Below, piece after piece: positions 36,401 through 45,052 of a DNA stretch of 64,000 nucleotides. The first letter of the stretch is position 1, and every line of letters starts with the position of its first letter. The stretch is from Hofstenia miamia. Lineage: Eukaryota > Xenacoelomorpha > Acoela. The translations under genes were made by a program, and so were the position numbers. The stretch is from contig SCFE01000041.1 in NCBI GenBank assembly GCA_004352715.1, forward strand, positions 534,706 through 598,705, in the 5' to 3' direction. The notes beneath the pieces were generated by a model. The model was not told where the DNA came from. It did no database searches and saw only the letters and a list, made by a program, of their open reading frames with translations.

Positions 36401-38119
36401 TAAAAGTTTGCTCTAGCATGAAGAAGTTCTCGTCAATCTCATGTACAAGCTGGTGCAACGATCAAACGAGAGGAGACTGCATTGGAGCAAAATGGAATAA
36501 ATACACCTTAATTTGTGAATCATCCAACGGCATTAACGTTCACAGTGCAAATGAGAAATGGGTTCCACGCAATGAGTCGCATGCAAAGATATCATTGGCT
36601 TTTAAAAAAACTATAGTAAGAACTTACTGCAATGACACAGCTGTAGATGAAGTAAATATGAATTTAATAAATCAAATAGCAAATCTCCGAGTTTATTTAT
36701 CTTATGGAAAACTGGAGAATGTAAAAGTTATTTCAAAAAAAGAAAGTACAACTGAAGTTGTTCTCGAGGCCCATTTACCGTTTGAAGACAGGAGGCTTCA
36801 AGTACTACGGTTACAGTTCTTTGATAGTACTAGAGCATTGGTGCAAATACCAAGCAAATACTGCGAATTAAGCGTAACAACAATCTATTGTCCTACAAAA
36901 AACTGCGGAAACACACAATATAATCTAACCCAATACTCTGACAACGAATATTATTCTACAAAGTTAACACACAAATACTACGCAAATTTTGTGCAGATCT
37001 ATTTCGTCAGTTTCTATGTGAATCCTTCTTGTGGAAATCTCACAGTTGAGTTCACTTTAGCGGCAGAAAATTTGAAGGAATGCACGGGCACTTGGGAGAG
37101 ATCTACTGGAAAGCCTACTGATCAAACAACAAACATCACATGCTATTCAGATGTGAAAATAAGCGAAATCGCTGGTCTAACGTTGACAGCATCTGATTCA
37201 ATTAAGTTTATTCGAAAAGCGACGGTGGCAATTGGCAATAGTATGGCAACGTATAAGTTTGAGTCCTATTTTGATGGTAAATCATATTTTGGAATGAAAA
37301 CTTTTAACACATACGATTTTAATAGCTGTTGTGAAAAGTTACAAGTGCATATTGTTGCGGCCAATAATGTGGGTAGGTACTTTTCCCATTTCCAAATATG
37401 GACAAATGACGGAAAAATGTGCGGAATAGAATCCCCTATAGGTATATATAACCGGCCACTACAAGGCTATAGGGATGGTAAAGGGTTGATTTGTGAAGGA
37501 GTTTGCTTAAATTTGGAAAACGTAGTGGAGGTTTTCATGGAGGTATATGAAGACAACAGTGCAAAAATGAAATACATTAAAATTACAAAAGGCGAAAATT
37601 CTGTTGGGGCAGAAGACTTTAGAATAGAAGACGAGGTTTCAGATGGCTACAGCTTTAGCTATATTGCAGTCACCAGTTAAAACAATCAAGACCAAATAAA
37701 ACTTTGCATGATTAAATTTTGTGAATTGAGAATAAAAATCAAATATAAAGTTCGGGTGCCTTAAATTCCAATGAGTGATTATTACTTAAATATAAATATG
37801 AAATTGAAATTCTTGTTACTAAAATGTTCCACAATAATCTTAGCTAAATATGCACGCAGTGTTGGCAACAGATATCTCACAAAATTAAAAATTGCACCAT
37901 AAATAACTCCGGAAATTCGAATGATTGGAAAAAATTCGGTGTTAACTTTCAAAGCTTGAAAAACTACACCTGAAACAATGAGCGGATTTGGCAAATGAGA
38001 ATAGTTTTTCGCTTAATTATCAATAAAAAGGCCAAAACATTTGCAATATATATATATATAATGAGAATCGCTTTGTACACTTTGGAATCTCTATGTACAC
38101 TTTTTTGATTATATTTTTT

Positions 38120-38155
<36 letters not shown>

Positions 38156-38549
38156 TTTAAATGCAATCGCTATTTACACACAAAAAATTAAAAAAGTTTT
38201 TTTAATAATAANNNNNNNNNNNNNNNNNNNNNNNNNNNNNNNNNNNNNNNNNNNNNNNNNNNNNNNNNNNNNNNNNNNNNNNNNNNNNNNNNNNNNNNNN
38301 NNNNNNNNNNNNNNNNNNNNNNNNNNNNNNNNNNNNNNNNNNNNNNNNNNNNNNNNNNNNNNNNNNNNNNNNNNNNNNNNNNNNNNNNNNNNNNNNNNNN
38401 NNNNNNNNNNNNNNNNNNNNNNNNNNNNNNNNNNNNNNNNNNNNNNNNNNNNNNNNNNNNNNNNNNNNNNNNNNNNNNNNNNNNNNNNNNNNNNNNNNNN
38501 NNNNNNNNNNNNNNNNNNNNNNNNNNNNNNNNNNNNNNNNNNNNNNNNN

Positions 38550-38581
<32 letters not shown>

Positions 38582-41500
38582 AATTTTTCACATATATTTT
38601 GCGTTCTATACAACATATTACATTTGGGGTTCCATGCCAATTTTGAAGGAGATATTGATCCTTCTTTTTAAATTATATTTGATTTGAAAACTAACAATTG
38701 AACATATGAGAGAAAACTTACCACATTCTTTGCGGATGAATGTGAAGAACCCATGCTACGAACACTAGCCAAATATTTAGATTCTAATTTTTTTTCAGCT
38801 ACTTTTTTTTCTGCCACCCACTCTTCCTTGAGTTGAGATGCAATTGAGTTGAAAGCTTCATGCTTCTTTTGTCGAATTAGCTGCAGATTGCGAGACGCGT
38901 GTTGACGTTCTTGTTGACGCACCTAAAAGTAAAGATTGGATACAAAAAACCTATAATCTTAGGCATTTATTTTGTAGATAGTGAAATGATTACTACGTTC
39001 CTAATTACTTGACAAACTATGCTAGCATTAAAGTTATAATATAATCATGATTTCTAATACTAGAAAAAAAGTTTTTTAGTTTTAGTGTTTTTTAAAAAAA
39101 TTAACCTCCATTGAAAAATTTATCTTTGGACTGAAAAAACTAACAGTTCAGAATCATTAACATTAGGAGTTTGTAAAAATTATATTCCATTATTAATTTT
39201 ATTGCAACATACTAAAATTTCTCATTAAATGTGACTTTTACTATATTTACCTACCATTAATATTTGTGATAAAACTTCACACTAAATTAAAGTTCACATG
39301 AAAAAATTATTCTTTTGCTAAAAACCAAAATTTTAACTGCAATCCTAACAAAAAAATTTCAAAGCATGCTCACATTTCATATTAAATCTTAAAACTTAAA
39401 AACAAGCTTTGAACTAGATCCAAATTCAAATTTCAAACCAAATGTAAAGCGCCAATAACAAAGTTTGATTTTCAGATTTTACAGAATAACTCAAGTTGTT
39501 GTAATTTAATGTGCATATTTATAATCCTCATCTTGGAGTTCAACTTGCTGCAAACATAAATTGGTCTGGACATATGTCCTTGCGCCTCTACAAATGTTAT
39601 TTCCTCACTCTTTGCCCAAATGTTCCCTTTAATTCCACGGCTGCTTTACAATGGATCTCTCCCTTGCCAAACAAAGAAGACGCTTCTCTCAAATTCTCCA
39701 TTCCCCCGTTGTCACTCTACTTTCTGTTCAATCGCTTGCTCACTCGCAAATTCGACCTTGATCCTTTTGATTTCATTAAGTTCTCTAATTCCCACTCCAC
39801 TTGCTCTGATGATGTCGTCACGTTCTCCATTCGTCGTCCCAAGAAACATCTCACCCTTCACTCGTTTTTTCAATCGTGATTGTATCGCACCCTTCACTCG
39901 TTTTTCAATCGTGCTTGTACTGCTGCTAATTACATCTTGACTCGCAACCCTCCAACAGCGATTGATTTCTTTTCCCCGCCACCGAGCTTCAAGAAATCTT
40001 TGATGGCTTTCCTCTTTGCTGAGCCCTTCTCCAACTTCGCCTACTCTTCCATTTGCTCCTATTTCATCTCCTGTGACTGTCCTCGCTGCCGTAAAACTTG
40101 CTTTTATTTATTTTTTTTGTTGTGTATGCATTCAGCGGCTAAATAAAGTCATTGATTATTATTATTTATTATTATTATTGCTGCAAATTACATCTTGACT
40201 CTCAACCCTCCTACAGCCATTGATTTCTTTTCCCCGCCACAGAGCTTCAAGAAATCTTTAATATCTTTCTTCTTTGCTAATGACATAGTGTTAAGGTCTA
40301 TATTATAGTCTTAAGTCTATCACATGCAATTTTTTCATTTTGGCCAAATTTTTCAAAGTTCAATAGAATTTTTAAATTTTTTGCCCAAATTAAAAGCTTT
40401 GTTGGCAAGCATAGTGTCAGAATATTTAAAATACAACTGTAGAAAAAAATTTAACATAAGCAAGATTTTTACAGAATCACTAATCCCTAACAGTTATGTT
40501 TGATTGGAACAATAATATTAGTTATAGGCTAATCTCAATAACCCAACGTTTTAGTAAACTATTCGAAAAATTATTGCACATTCAAATCAACCAATACGTT
40601 GCATCTGAGAACATCTTATCATCTAAACAATATGGTTTCCGCGCTAAGCATTGCACAAGTGATGCAATTATTTCAACTACTGAAAAATATCCTCAAATAA
40701 ATCCTAAAATAAATCCAATTGCATAGACCTTCTAGACTTAAGCAAAACTATTATTTCGATGACATTTTGCCGACTACAATTAAAAATTACGGATTTCAAC
40801 AAAATTCAAATAAGTTACTTATGATATTTTAGAAAACAGACACCAACGTGTATTAATGAATAAAAGAAATCTGAATATACTACAAATGATCGAGGAGTTC
40901 TTCAAGGCACAGTATTAGGGCCACTTTTATTTGCAATATATGTAAATGGCATTATTAAACATGTAAATCATAGTGATATAGATCATTGCTGACGATTCTT
41001 GTCGCATAAATACAGATAATGATGCATTTAGGGCCACAAAAATTTACAAAGCGATATTGGAAATCTTTCTCATCTAATCAATTACAAATTAATATTGAAA
41101 AACGCAATTCATTATATTTTCCCCAAATCTGTAAAAGAAATAACAAACAAGATCGAATTAATTGTTAACAGCGTTCAGATCATGCTACATATTTTGGTGT
41201 TAATATTGACAAAGATTTAAAATTTAATATATTTCGCCTAAAAAAGTTACAAAAATAGCTTCTGACGATAGATACTTATATCCCCTTAGAAATTTAAGGA
41301 AAGATTATCAACTATTACATGCACTCTTTTCATTTATATTTATTACTTCTAATTCAAAAAACCGAAATTTATTATCAAAAACTTTTAATTTGTCACTATA
41401 AACATTACATTTTTCACGTAAGCATGATCATTTTAGTGAATACAGACGAAAGTATAATATATTATCCCCGCTATATCAAGTACAATTTCATGCAGCTTCA

Positions 41501-41975
41501 ATTATATTTAAGGATAAATATGGCCGACAATCGCTTTCTTTTCTTGATAATCACTTTAAAATAAATCCACGTCCACATAAATATATTTGCCGCAGTATTT
41601 CCTATCCTCAATATTTGGAATGATTTAGAAAATGAGATTAGAGTAGAAAAAAATTACAAAAAATTTAGAAAACAATTAAAAAGGACACATTTGTTGGTTC
41701 TATTTTAAAACCACGGCGAATTATACAAATCTGTGATCAAATCACATAATGTATTCTGCACTTGTAATATAATTAGGGGAATCTTTGACATAAGCGTCTT
41801 TATGCATATTAAAAACAATTTAATGGAAATAACATGGAATATTAAATATCTTCTAGAAATATACCTGTATTAATCTTAAGATACGGCGATCGTTCACAGG
41901 TGGTTTGCCAATAGTTTTGAGACGCTCACAGAAGTTTTCGCACTTTGATTTGGCATGAGCAGCCATTAAAGCAAT
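18405..41975 (-). CDS. CEP295: CEP295-like centriole protein, N-terminal part
   Basis: CEP295 (KIAA1731; Drosophila Ana1) is a centriolar wall protein needed to turn new centrioles into microtubule-organising centrosomes. Thirteen exons join in phase: 41975-41865, 38922-38722, 34233-34082, 26399-26201, 25463-25326, 25282-25199, 24984-24885, 22551-22460, 20801-20744, 20698-20662, 20206-19981, 19849-19769 and 19723-19664, about 460 codons. From memory of human CEP295, segments match in order: LRLIQVRQQERQ, LESKYLASVRSMG, EKERAAEIASLP, EKARIRRKEALHKV, RRKQNVAH and MENQFERLYSRHA. The protein is charged and mostly helical. Exons at 22.5, 20.2, 19.8 and 19.7 kb occur twice because contig ends overlap. 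The true start is unclear: the most upstream exon has an ATG at its fourth codon but is also open to its acceptor. The 3' end is not assigned. A DEG/ENaC gene (29.5-31.0 kb) and an opposite-strand secreted-protein gene are nested in its introns. Confidence 0.88.
18510..18590 (-). CDS. CEP295: CEP295-like exon, duplicate
   Basis: Copy of 19769-19849 in the left contig end. Confidence 0.6.
18722..18947 (-). CDS. CEP295: CEP295-like exon, duplicate in left contig end
   Basis: Second copy of 19981-20206 with three amino-acid differences. Splice sites are intact. Likely the other allele. Confidence 0.6.
19664..19723 (-). CDS. CEP295: CEP295-like exon, last firm one
   Basis: 20 codons, phase 0 to 0: NNEVVGCQIESQKESDISET. 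Donor GTATAT. Duplicate at 18405-18464. Confidence 0.68.
19769..19849 (-). CDS. CEP295: CEP295-like exon
   Basis: 27 codons, phase 0 to 0: PERFSIEEGFYKKSDVLQRI and ESVSKLT. Donor GTAATA. Duplicate at 18510-18590. Confidence 0.7.
19981..20206 (-). CDS. CEP295: CEP295-like exon
   Basis: 226 bp, 75 codons, acidic: VPPDVVFLQEKPCND, then KECISEEDTLPKAP, ending DHDNDKDK. Donor GTATTT. The allelic copy at 18722-18947 has Asp/Glu, Thr/Ile and Gly/Asp changes. Confidence 0.75.
20662..20698 (-). CDS. CEP295: CEP295-like exon
   Basis: 37 bp, acceptor ATTTTAG, donor GTATTT. Encodes YSDELPANKKP. Phases fit both neighbours. Confidence 0.66.
20744..20801 (-). CDS. CEP295: CEP295-like exon
   Basis: 58 bp, acceptor TCTTTAG, donor GTAAAA. 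Encodes SLNIGANSKVVAGSSDVVQ. The homology is weak; position and phase place it. Confidence 0.68.
21127..21310. repeat. Contig-end duplicate, left copy (184 bp)
   Basis: Identical to 21332-21515 across a 21-N gap. Unmerged contig overlap. Confidence 0.92.
21332..21515. repeat. Contig-end duplicate, right copy (184 bp)
   Basis: Partner of 21127-21310. Confidence 0.92.
21529..21982. mobile_element. Non-autonomous hAT-like element
   Basis: The left end CAGTGGTTTTCAACC and the right end GGTTGAGAAATACTA are the imperfect terminal inverted repeats common in hAT MITEs (consensus CAGTGGTTCTCAACC). Flanks ATTTAATG (21521-21528) and GTTTAGTG (21983-21990) look like a decayed 8-bp target duplication, the hAT size. 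It contains no transposase. A 44-bp segment is tandemly doubled inside (21685-21728 and 21729-21772). Confidence 0.75.
22384..23494. repeat. Contig-end duplicate, left copy (1111 bp)
   Basis: Appears identical to 23496-24606, with a single N at 23495. Carries one CEP295 exon. Confidence 0.93.
22460..22551 (-). CDS. CEP295: CEP295-like exon (copy in left contig end)
   Basis: 92 bp encoding VISQQMSLLSGDQPFIPSNI and a further ten acidic/polar residues. The phase joins 24984-24885 (G|CC gives Ala). An identical copy lies at 23572-23663; only one is real. Confidence 0.75.
23496..24606. repeat. Contig-end duplicate, right copy (1111 bp)
   Basis: Partner of 22384-23494. Confidence 0.93.
23572..23663 (-). 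CDS. CEP295: CEP295-like exon, duplicate in right contig end
   Basis: Identical to 22460-22551 at an offset of 1112 bp, within the duplicated contig end. Probably an assembly artefact. Confidence 0.6.
24885..24984 (-). CDS. CEP295: CEP295-like exon
   Basis: 100 bp, phase 0 in and 1 out. LPPHRRAEEHQ and MENQFERLYSRHA match ELPYKRSEMKED and LEFAFEDMYNADRK. Confidence 0.88.
25199..25282 (-). CDS. CEP295: CEP295-like exon
   Basis: 28 codons, phase 0 to 0. LGSLQNQDNHRRKQNVAHLS matches KQLQQEDLARRRQTVAQMP. Acceptor TTTTTTAG, donor GTAGAT. Confidence 0.85.
25326..25463 (-). CDS. CEP295: CEP295-like exon
   Basis: 46 codons, phase 0 to 0. AHEAAEEYEKCMEEKERQR and LEKARIRRKEALHKVKLDQ match the human helix ending in FEKAHVRG and AMKKIHLAQNQ. 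Donor GTATTA. Confidence 0.9.
26201..26399 (-). CDS. CEP295: CEP295-like exon
   Basis: 199 bp. It opens QHAIDIEKERAAEIASLPKS, matching EALLVEKERSAKITSLP of the human protein. Donor GTATGA. Confidence 0.9.
27300..28180 (-). pseudogene. LTR (Gypsy-like) polyprotein remnant: protease joined to integrase
   Basis: Reading down the minus strand, an aspartic-protease C-terminal region comes first (AVDGNVFTANERVSS, then VPIIIGEDLL). It is followed almost at once by integrase core motifs (HGAPRIIHLDRGRG, FSDIMNSFKVRN, YNPQGNGVV) and a possible integrase tail ending FSMFGSQVG. Reverse transcriptase and RNase H, which should lie between, are deleted. Several frameshifts and stops break it. LTRs were not found. 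It lies in a CEP295 intron. Confidence 0.65.
28250..28620 (-). pseudogene. Tc1/mariner-type transposase remnant
   Basis: Minus-strand fragments show a helix-turn-helix-like part ending ERPIGRPKTTTKRM, as in the N-terminal DNA-binding region of Tc transposases. KHKDWSA and LFSDEILISQF, the first catalytic Asp region, follow in another frame. Stops and frameshifts are frequent. Confidence 0.5.
28691..28993 (-). CDS. Unrecognised 100-codon ORF or exon
   Basis: Opens ATG (28993) and encodes MFTMEVLVCSKYSN through VSKLDVDASKLHRVY to LVELVMK. A GTCAGT donor-like site lies near its end. It matches no family I know. It could be the first exon of a nested gene or part of the surrounding retroelement debris. 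CEP295 splicing skips it. Confidence 0.25.
   Translation of the reverse strand: MFTMEVLVCSKYSNVSSTVHQNFAHARIQPFLFIQRTRQILHWDDISSCLRTLFNISHQLVVDCVSKLDVDASKLHRVYEYSCGHIGCDLVELVMKVSTY
29496..30977 (-). CDS. DEG/ENaC cation channel (intronless, nested)
   Basis: Second full-length DEG/ENaC subunit, 493 residues in one exon, closely related to the one at 14.9-16.5 kb. Membrane segment 1 is at about residues 34-56, then LLPNIVFCNLKK. GMCYYL, WCYEYCKHYHGLMHCNCS and CENCKLPCSSSAYD give the extracellular cysteine pattern. Membrane segment 2 carries GGTAGFLMGISIVTVLEV with G-I-S at 467-469, against G-A-S in the paralogue, so the selectivity filter differs by one residue. Here too the HG motif is Ala-Ala (CAAFPRI, 17-23). 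The gene lies wholly inside the 7.7-kb CEP295 intron between 34082 and 26399, on the same strand, so it must have its own promoter. Lack of introns in both copies suggests an old retroposed or compact ancestor followed by duplication. Confidence 0.94.
   Translation of the reverse strand: MDLGKEIVKTKLASLSCAAFPRIITSTKIFTKIGWSIITCCCLTALVYSLYLNINAYRQFKYSTTINDKPVHDRTLLPNIVFCNLKKIHSVDSKYASNSYNEIRNLIIDYVLGNASKEVFKHNSSENLLDLVDGKLNGGLYKYSEYVEHQMPKNDFILRCQVDDRECADDWIQPLPTDRFGMCYYLQKYQSHFKNNNYGSRFGIKLILNLDSDFSFTVLRGINGARITLMYPGYPINPDNYGFEVSGGSKVSASIRLVQSTFIPHGDTECRSKPITIEKIRTVQNDSFLPFLRKIDNVSAINYSFDWCYEYCKHYHGLMHCNCSPIIYFDHRECIDSYSDLNCLKKSQIRKCVENCKLPCSSSAYDIFSTSVDFTSVEFLPLLASHEDFNVDLLRILGRKLPKDFSQLPKAVQELYVENAFMYLKKQLVYVHIFLENNWMTLIEFDLKISWYNLISNVGGTAGFLMGISIVTVLEVIEVFAYIVVFGFRNFKA
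30978..34081. other. CEP295 intron DNA, no gene recognised
   Basis: Apart from the inverted-repeat element at 32101-32250 and a C-run with a lone N at 33662, nothing coding stands out. An open stretch at 32508-32693 matches nothing. Confidence 0.4.
32101..32250. mobile_element. 150-bp MITE with ~26-bp inverted ends
   Basis: The left end reads TAGGCTCCGGGTAGACTATG and the right end, on the other strand, TAAGGCTACGGTTAGACTAC; both continue GTGATTG. No ORF. The ends resemble the hairpin at 8335-8401 (AGGC then TTAACTAC), so the two may be related. Confidence 0.75.
34082..34233 (-). CDS. CEP295: CEP295-like exon
   Basis: 152 bp. KQAEERERRALEKQREENAL aligns with the Arg/Glu-rich helix of CEP295. 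It leaves in phase 2, matching the next exon; the donor is a weak GTTTTA. Confidence 0.82.
34455..34665. repeat. Contig-end duplicate, left copy (211 bp)
   Basis: Same sequence as 34667-34877 across a single N at 34666. Confidence 0.92.
34667..34877. repeat. Contig-end duplicate, right copy (211 bp)
   Basis: Partner of 34455-34665. Confidence 0.92.
34878..36366. other. CEP295 intron / upstream of nested gene, no gene recognised
   Basis: AT-rich, without recognisable exons. It should contain the promoter of the gene starting at 36367, but no specific element could be identified. Confidence 0.4.
36367..37680 (+). CDS. Secreted protein of unknown family (intronless, nested)
   Basis: A single-exon ORF of 437 residues from the ATG at 36367 to the TAA at 37678-37680. 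The N-terminus MNFYLVRLLIFLKVCSS is a typical signal peptide, and no other membrane segment is seen, so it is likely secreted. It has many cysteines and several N-glycosylation sequons (NES, NDT, NLT twice, NIT). Two halves may be related: each opens with a Cys-Trp region (SWCNDQTRGDC and ECTGTWERSTGK) followed by beta-rich sequence. I do not recognise the family. It sits on the strand opposite CEP295, inside the intron between 38722 and 34233. A polyadenylation signal follows 14 bases after the stop. Its long open frame and signals make it a real gene; its function is unknown. Confidence 0.85.
   Translation: MNFYLVRLLIFLKVCSSMKKFSSISCTSWCNDQTRGDCIGAKWNKYTLICESSNGINVHSANEKWVPRNESHAKISLAFKKTIVRTYCNDTAVDEVNMNLINQIANLRVYLSYGKLENVKVISKKESTTEVVLEAHLPFEDRRLQVLRLQFFDSTRALVQIPSKYCELSVTTIYCPTKNCGNTQYNLTQYSDNEYYSTKLTHKYYANFVQIYFVSFYVNPSCGNLTVEFTLAAENLKECTGTWERSTGKPTDQTTNITCYSDVKISEIAGLTLTASDSIKFIRKATVAIGNSMATYKFESYFDGKSYFGMKTFNTYDFNSCCEKLQVHIVAANNVGRYFSHFQIWTNDGKMCGIESPIGIYNRPLQGYRDGKGLICEGVCLNLENVVEVFMEVYEDNSAKMKYIKITKGENSVGAEDFRIEDEVSDGYSFSYIAVTS
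37695..37700 (+). terminator. AATAAA polyadenylation signal
   Basis: Canonical hexamer 14 bases after the stop of the nested secreted-protein gene. Confidence 0.75.
38047..38154. repeat. Two (TA)n microsatellites
   Basis: TA runs at about 38047-38060 and 38122-38154. Confidence 0.9.
38212..38549. other. Assembly gap (338 N)
   Basis: Flanked on the right by an AT run (38550-38577), which probably broke the assembly. Confidence 0.99.
38722..38922 (-). CDS. CEP295: CEP295-like exon with YLASVRSMG motif
   Basis: 67 codons, phase 0 to 0. VRQQERQ, LKEEWVAEKK and KYLASVRSMGSSH are the most diagnostic match to CEP295. Donor GTAAGT. Confidence 0.92.
39510..40165 (+). pseudogene. LINE family B remnant: C-terminal RT region and 3' tail
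   Basis: Frame-shifted remains of the end of a non-LTR retrotransposon polyprotein: LGVQLAANINWSGH is the usual segment after the RT thumb. LDPFDFIKFSNSHSTCSDD and TFSIRRPKKH follow and recur in copies at 47.4 and 57.8 kb. The copy ends AATAAAGTCATTGATT followed by an (ATT)n tail at about 40152-40180, marking the 3' end of the element. Confidence 0.7.
40179..40290 (+). repeat. Second partial copy of LINE family B 3' part
   Basis: Repeats the sequence of about 39922-40027 (GCTGCAAATTACATCTTGAC onward) directly after the ATT tail. Confidence 0.75.
40490..41705 (+). pseudogene. LINE family A remnant: RT and C-terminal region
   Basis: Broken reverse transcriptase of a non-LTR element. Pieces in order are SITQRFSKLFEKLLHIQINQ, ENILSSKQYGFRAKHCTSDA, GVLQGTVLGPLLFAIYVNG (RT motif B region) and near 41610 NIWNDLENEIRVEKNYKKF, the usual C-terminal IWN motif. 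Stops and frameshifts are many. It lies in the first visible CEP295 intron. Confidence 0.8.
41865..41975 (-). CDS. CEP295: CEP295-like exon, first visible
   Basis: 111 bp, phase 0 at both ends, ending RRILRLIQ, which lines up with the LRLLQ just before VREQER in human CEP295. Acceptor TATTTCAG, donor GTATAT. The ATG at codon 4 could be the start. Confidence 0.72.
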
Positions 41976-41999
41976 CTGAAATAAAAATAAAAGTATAAT

Positions 42000-44036
42000 T
42001 ACACTTTAATGAAATACATTCAAAGGTTAAGTATGCGACGCAAGCCTTTCGTTTACTATAGACCAAAAGTCAAAATCTTCAAAAAGTATTATTTTACAAA
42101 AATTGATTTCCGTTCGCACTTAGTACAGTAAAATTATATATTTATATACATCCCTTTTTGAAAATGGACCTATCGAGATTCAATTTTATCCATCTAATAG
42201 CGGTTTTCATTAGTGATGACGAAATCTTGACGTGACATTCCTAAAAATGTCACATTAAAATTTAAAGAGTTCAATTTCAAAACGCGATGTATCTATTTTT
42301 GTAAAATGAGCTGAGATTATTAACTGAGTGTTTCTATCTTCAATTGAAAGATTGAAGTCTAAATTGATATAAATTTTCTGGAATTCATCCTCAAATAATT
42401 GTGTTTTGTATAAAACGCGACATATCTGATTTCCGCTCTTTTTAAAATGCGATATATTCATCCTCTTCGAATTGCTATGTTATCAATTGTGTGAAATATT
42501 TCTCTAAATACATTCGCATACTTCTAAAATTTATGTATACAAATATTATAGAAATGAATTGACAAATTGCATTTTCTAATATGATTATGATCCTAACAAC
42601 ATTAAAAGCTACAATTTATTGCTTATCGAATGAAAATTACTGCATGTTCAAAAACATGTCTGGTACGAATACACACCAGAGAATCGAATTGCCATTTTCA
42701 ATCAATTCTGAATTCAAGAAACTATTTAATGCATTGGTTTAATGTCGCAATATAGTAAAATCTATTAATAAATTATTTCAGTGTATTTAAAGGAACGCTC
42801 CATTCTAATTCATGAATATAATTTTATCAATTCAATTTAAACTTTTAGTAGTGATATATAAGCAATAATCTAGCCGAATATTTTGGGTTAGGCAAATTAC
42901 AGTGAGCACTTTTTTACTTACTAACCCATCATATTTTACGTAAACAATGACATAGAAAACAAAAAGGTATTCCAAATTATTAAATATGATAGAATATTAA
43001 AGCTAGAAGGAAAAACATAGGATATGTTCACTGCAATCAAAAAGATATTCTCAGAAAGCCAAAATATCAAATCAAGTATACCCTACTAGTTTAAGGGGAG
43101 TCATGATGTTAGGTCAGTTAACTGCAAAATCATTGAGCAAAATACTTTACTTTAAAAAAACTGAACTATTAGTTCGTTTTGTACTATAATCAAAATTTAG
43201 ATATTTGGCTACTAATTACAATTATTTGAAGACACTTTAGGTTCATTAGCCTATCGATACACTTCTCTTTGAAATCTATATCACTTGGGTTTGGGATAAA
43301 AGTTTTAAATGGCTTGAAAAGTTATAAATTCAAACAGGTAAGTGGATCTCTGGGAAATCGAAATATTCAGTTTTTTTTAAAATTAACTGCCATTTATGTA
43401 TCATTGATTTTTGAGTTTAATAATGCTACGTAATTGGTAACAAAGATTTGTACATATCAATAAATAGTAGTTTAAATAAAACCTTTCGTAATATTCAAAT
43501 TCAGTCATAAAATATCTATAAATGAAGGGACAATTGTAATTTTGGCTATTTGCTTTATAGCACATCTCTATGTCTTGGAGCACTTCTTTGACGAATAGCA
43601 TTAAGTGTTCGACTACTTTAATAAATCGGCTAACTTGATGGTCCTGGAATTCTAACTGCCATCTATATGGCAGTTGTTAATTCATTTTGCTAATTCAAAA
43701 AGTTACTTAAATTTTTCCAATATTTGCTCCTTGGGTAAGCATAGGGTCAAGGTTAGGTGTACCTTTAAAGGTTGTTTCATCACCACCCTTATTAATATCT
43801 ACGTCTTTTTCTTTTACGAAATTAAAAAGCGAAAATGGTAACGGTTTGTATTCGCAATTTCGGGAACAAATCTCTCTTTTTCCATACGATAGGCGAAGAT
43901 ACAGAATAGGGCTTTCCAGAGGAAGCCGGCGTAAGAAATAAACATTAGTAAAGGGTAAAAAACCATGAGAAATACAAACAAATACGTACTTGGCATAATC
44001 AATAAAATTTATATATTTAAGAATAATGTTGATGCG

Positions 44037-44084
<48 letters not shown>

Positions 44085-44654
44085 ACTTCAAAATTTCTAA
44101 ACATAAAAGCTGTTTGTTTGTTTTAAATTTTACAAACAATATTAAAATAAATTAAACAATAAATAAAAATGATTGTTTGGGAATATCTGTGCTAACATAA
44201 TACAATGCACAACCTGAAAAAAGATAATTCCGATAAACTTTTATAACTCCACACACAGTTCTAAACAATTATTCTTAGAGAATAATAATAAGTGTCAAAG
44301 TAAATTCATTGTTGCAAATTACTAGTATAAAGCTACAAACTACAAGCTACATGTATTTACAAAAGAATAATAATAAAATATAATATACATTTGTGTGTGT
44401 GTGTGTGGACATGTGTGTCTTTCTAGTGCTATACAAAACTTTCGAATGAGTGTAGCGTGTAAGAATGCATTGCCTATTTAATAGGAGGGCAATTCCAGAA
44501 TAATGTACAGCAAATTGAGGAAATTTGAGAAGTTACATAAACTTAAATAAATGTAGTAATATAAGTGTATTTTTATGTGTAGAATATGAATATTTTACTG
44601 ATAAGCACGCGAAATGCATATATTTTCATATATAAAGCTTTTTATTTCGAATAG
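42000..44654. other. No gene recognised
   Basis: Upstream of the first visible CEP295 exon; a 5' exon or promoter may lie here but I could not identify it. A (TA)n run is at 44040-44081 and a (TG)n run at about 44392-44406. Confidence 0.4.
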
Positions 44655-45052
44655 CGTCGGTCTTACTTCAAAAGTAGGAAATAAAATAAACTTTGCGATG
44701 ATTTATGAATTATTGAAAAAATTTATCATTTTTCAACACTAATTAATCTGGATTCAGTAAATAGTATTGCATATTATCAAAATTTATGCAATGCAACCGT
44801 ACAGGATCGACGATGCATTATTAAGTGTTTAAGGTAAAATATAATTACATTGAATTTTACCCATTAATGGCTATTTCATTAATATACTATTTTAAATTCG
44901 ATAAGTGCTTTGGAAAACAAGAAAGATTAGGAAAATCTTAACCTATGCATGTATGCCCAAATGAAGGACTAATCTTCCGCATATCACGAAGAAGATGAAT
45001 GATTATTTTCACAAATATTTGACACTAAACGCTTAATGTAGTAAGACCGACG
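44655..45052. mobile_element. 398-bp MITE with 13-bp perfect inverted ends
   Basis: The left end CGTCGGTCTTACT and right end AGTAAGACCGACG are exact inverted repeats, and there is no coding content between. The right end is part of a 30-bp palindrome, so another terminus of the same family directly abuts it. Confidence 0.65.
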
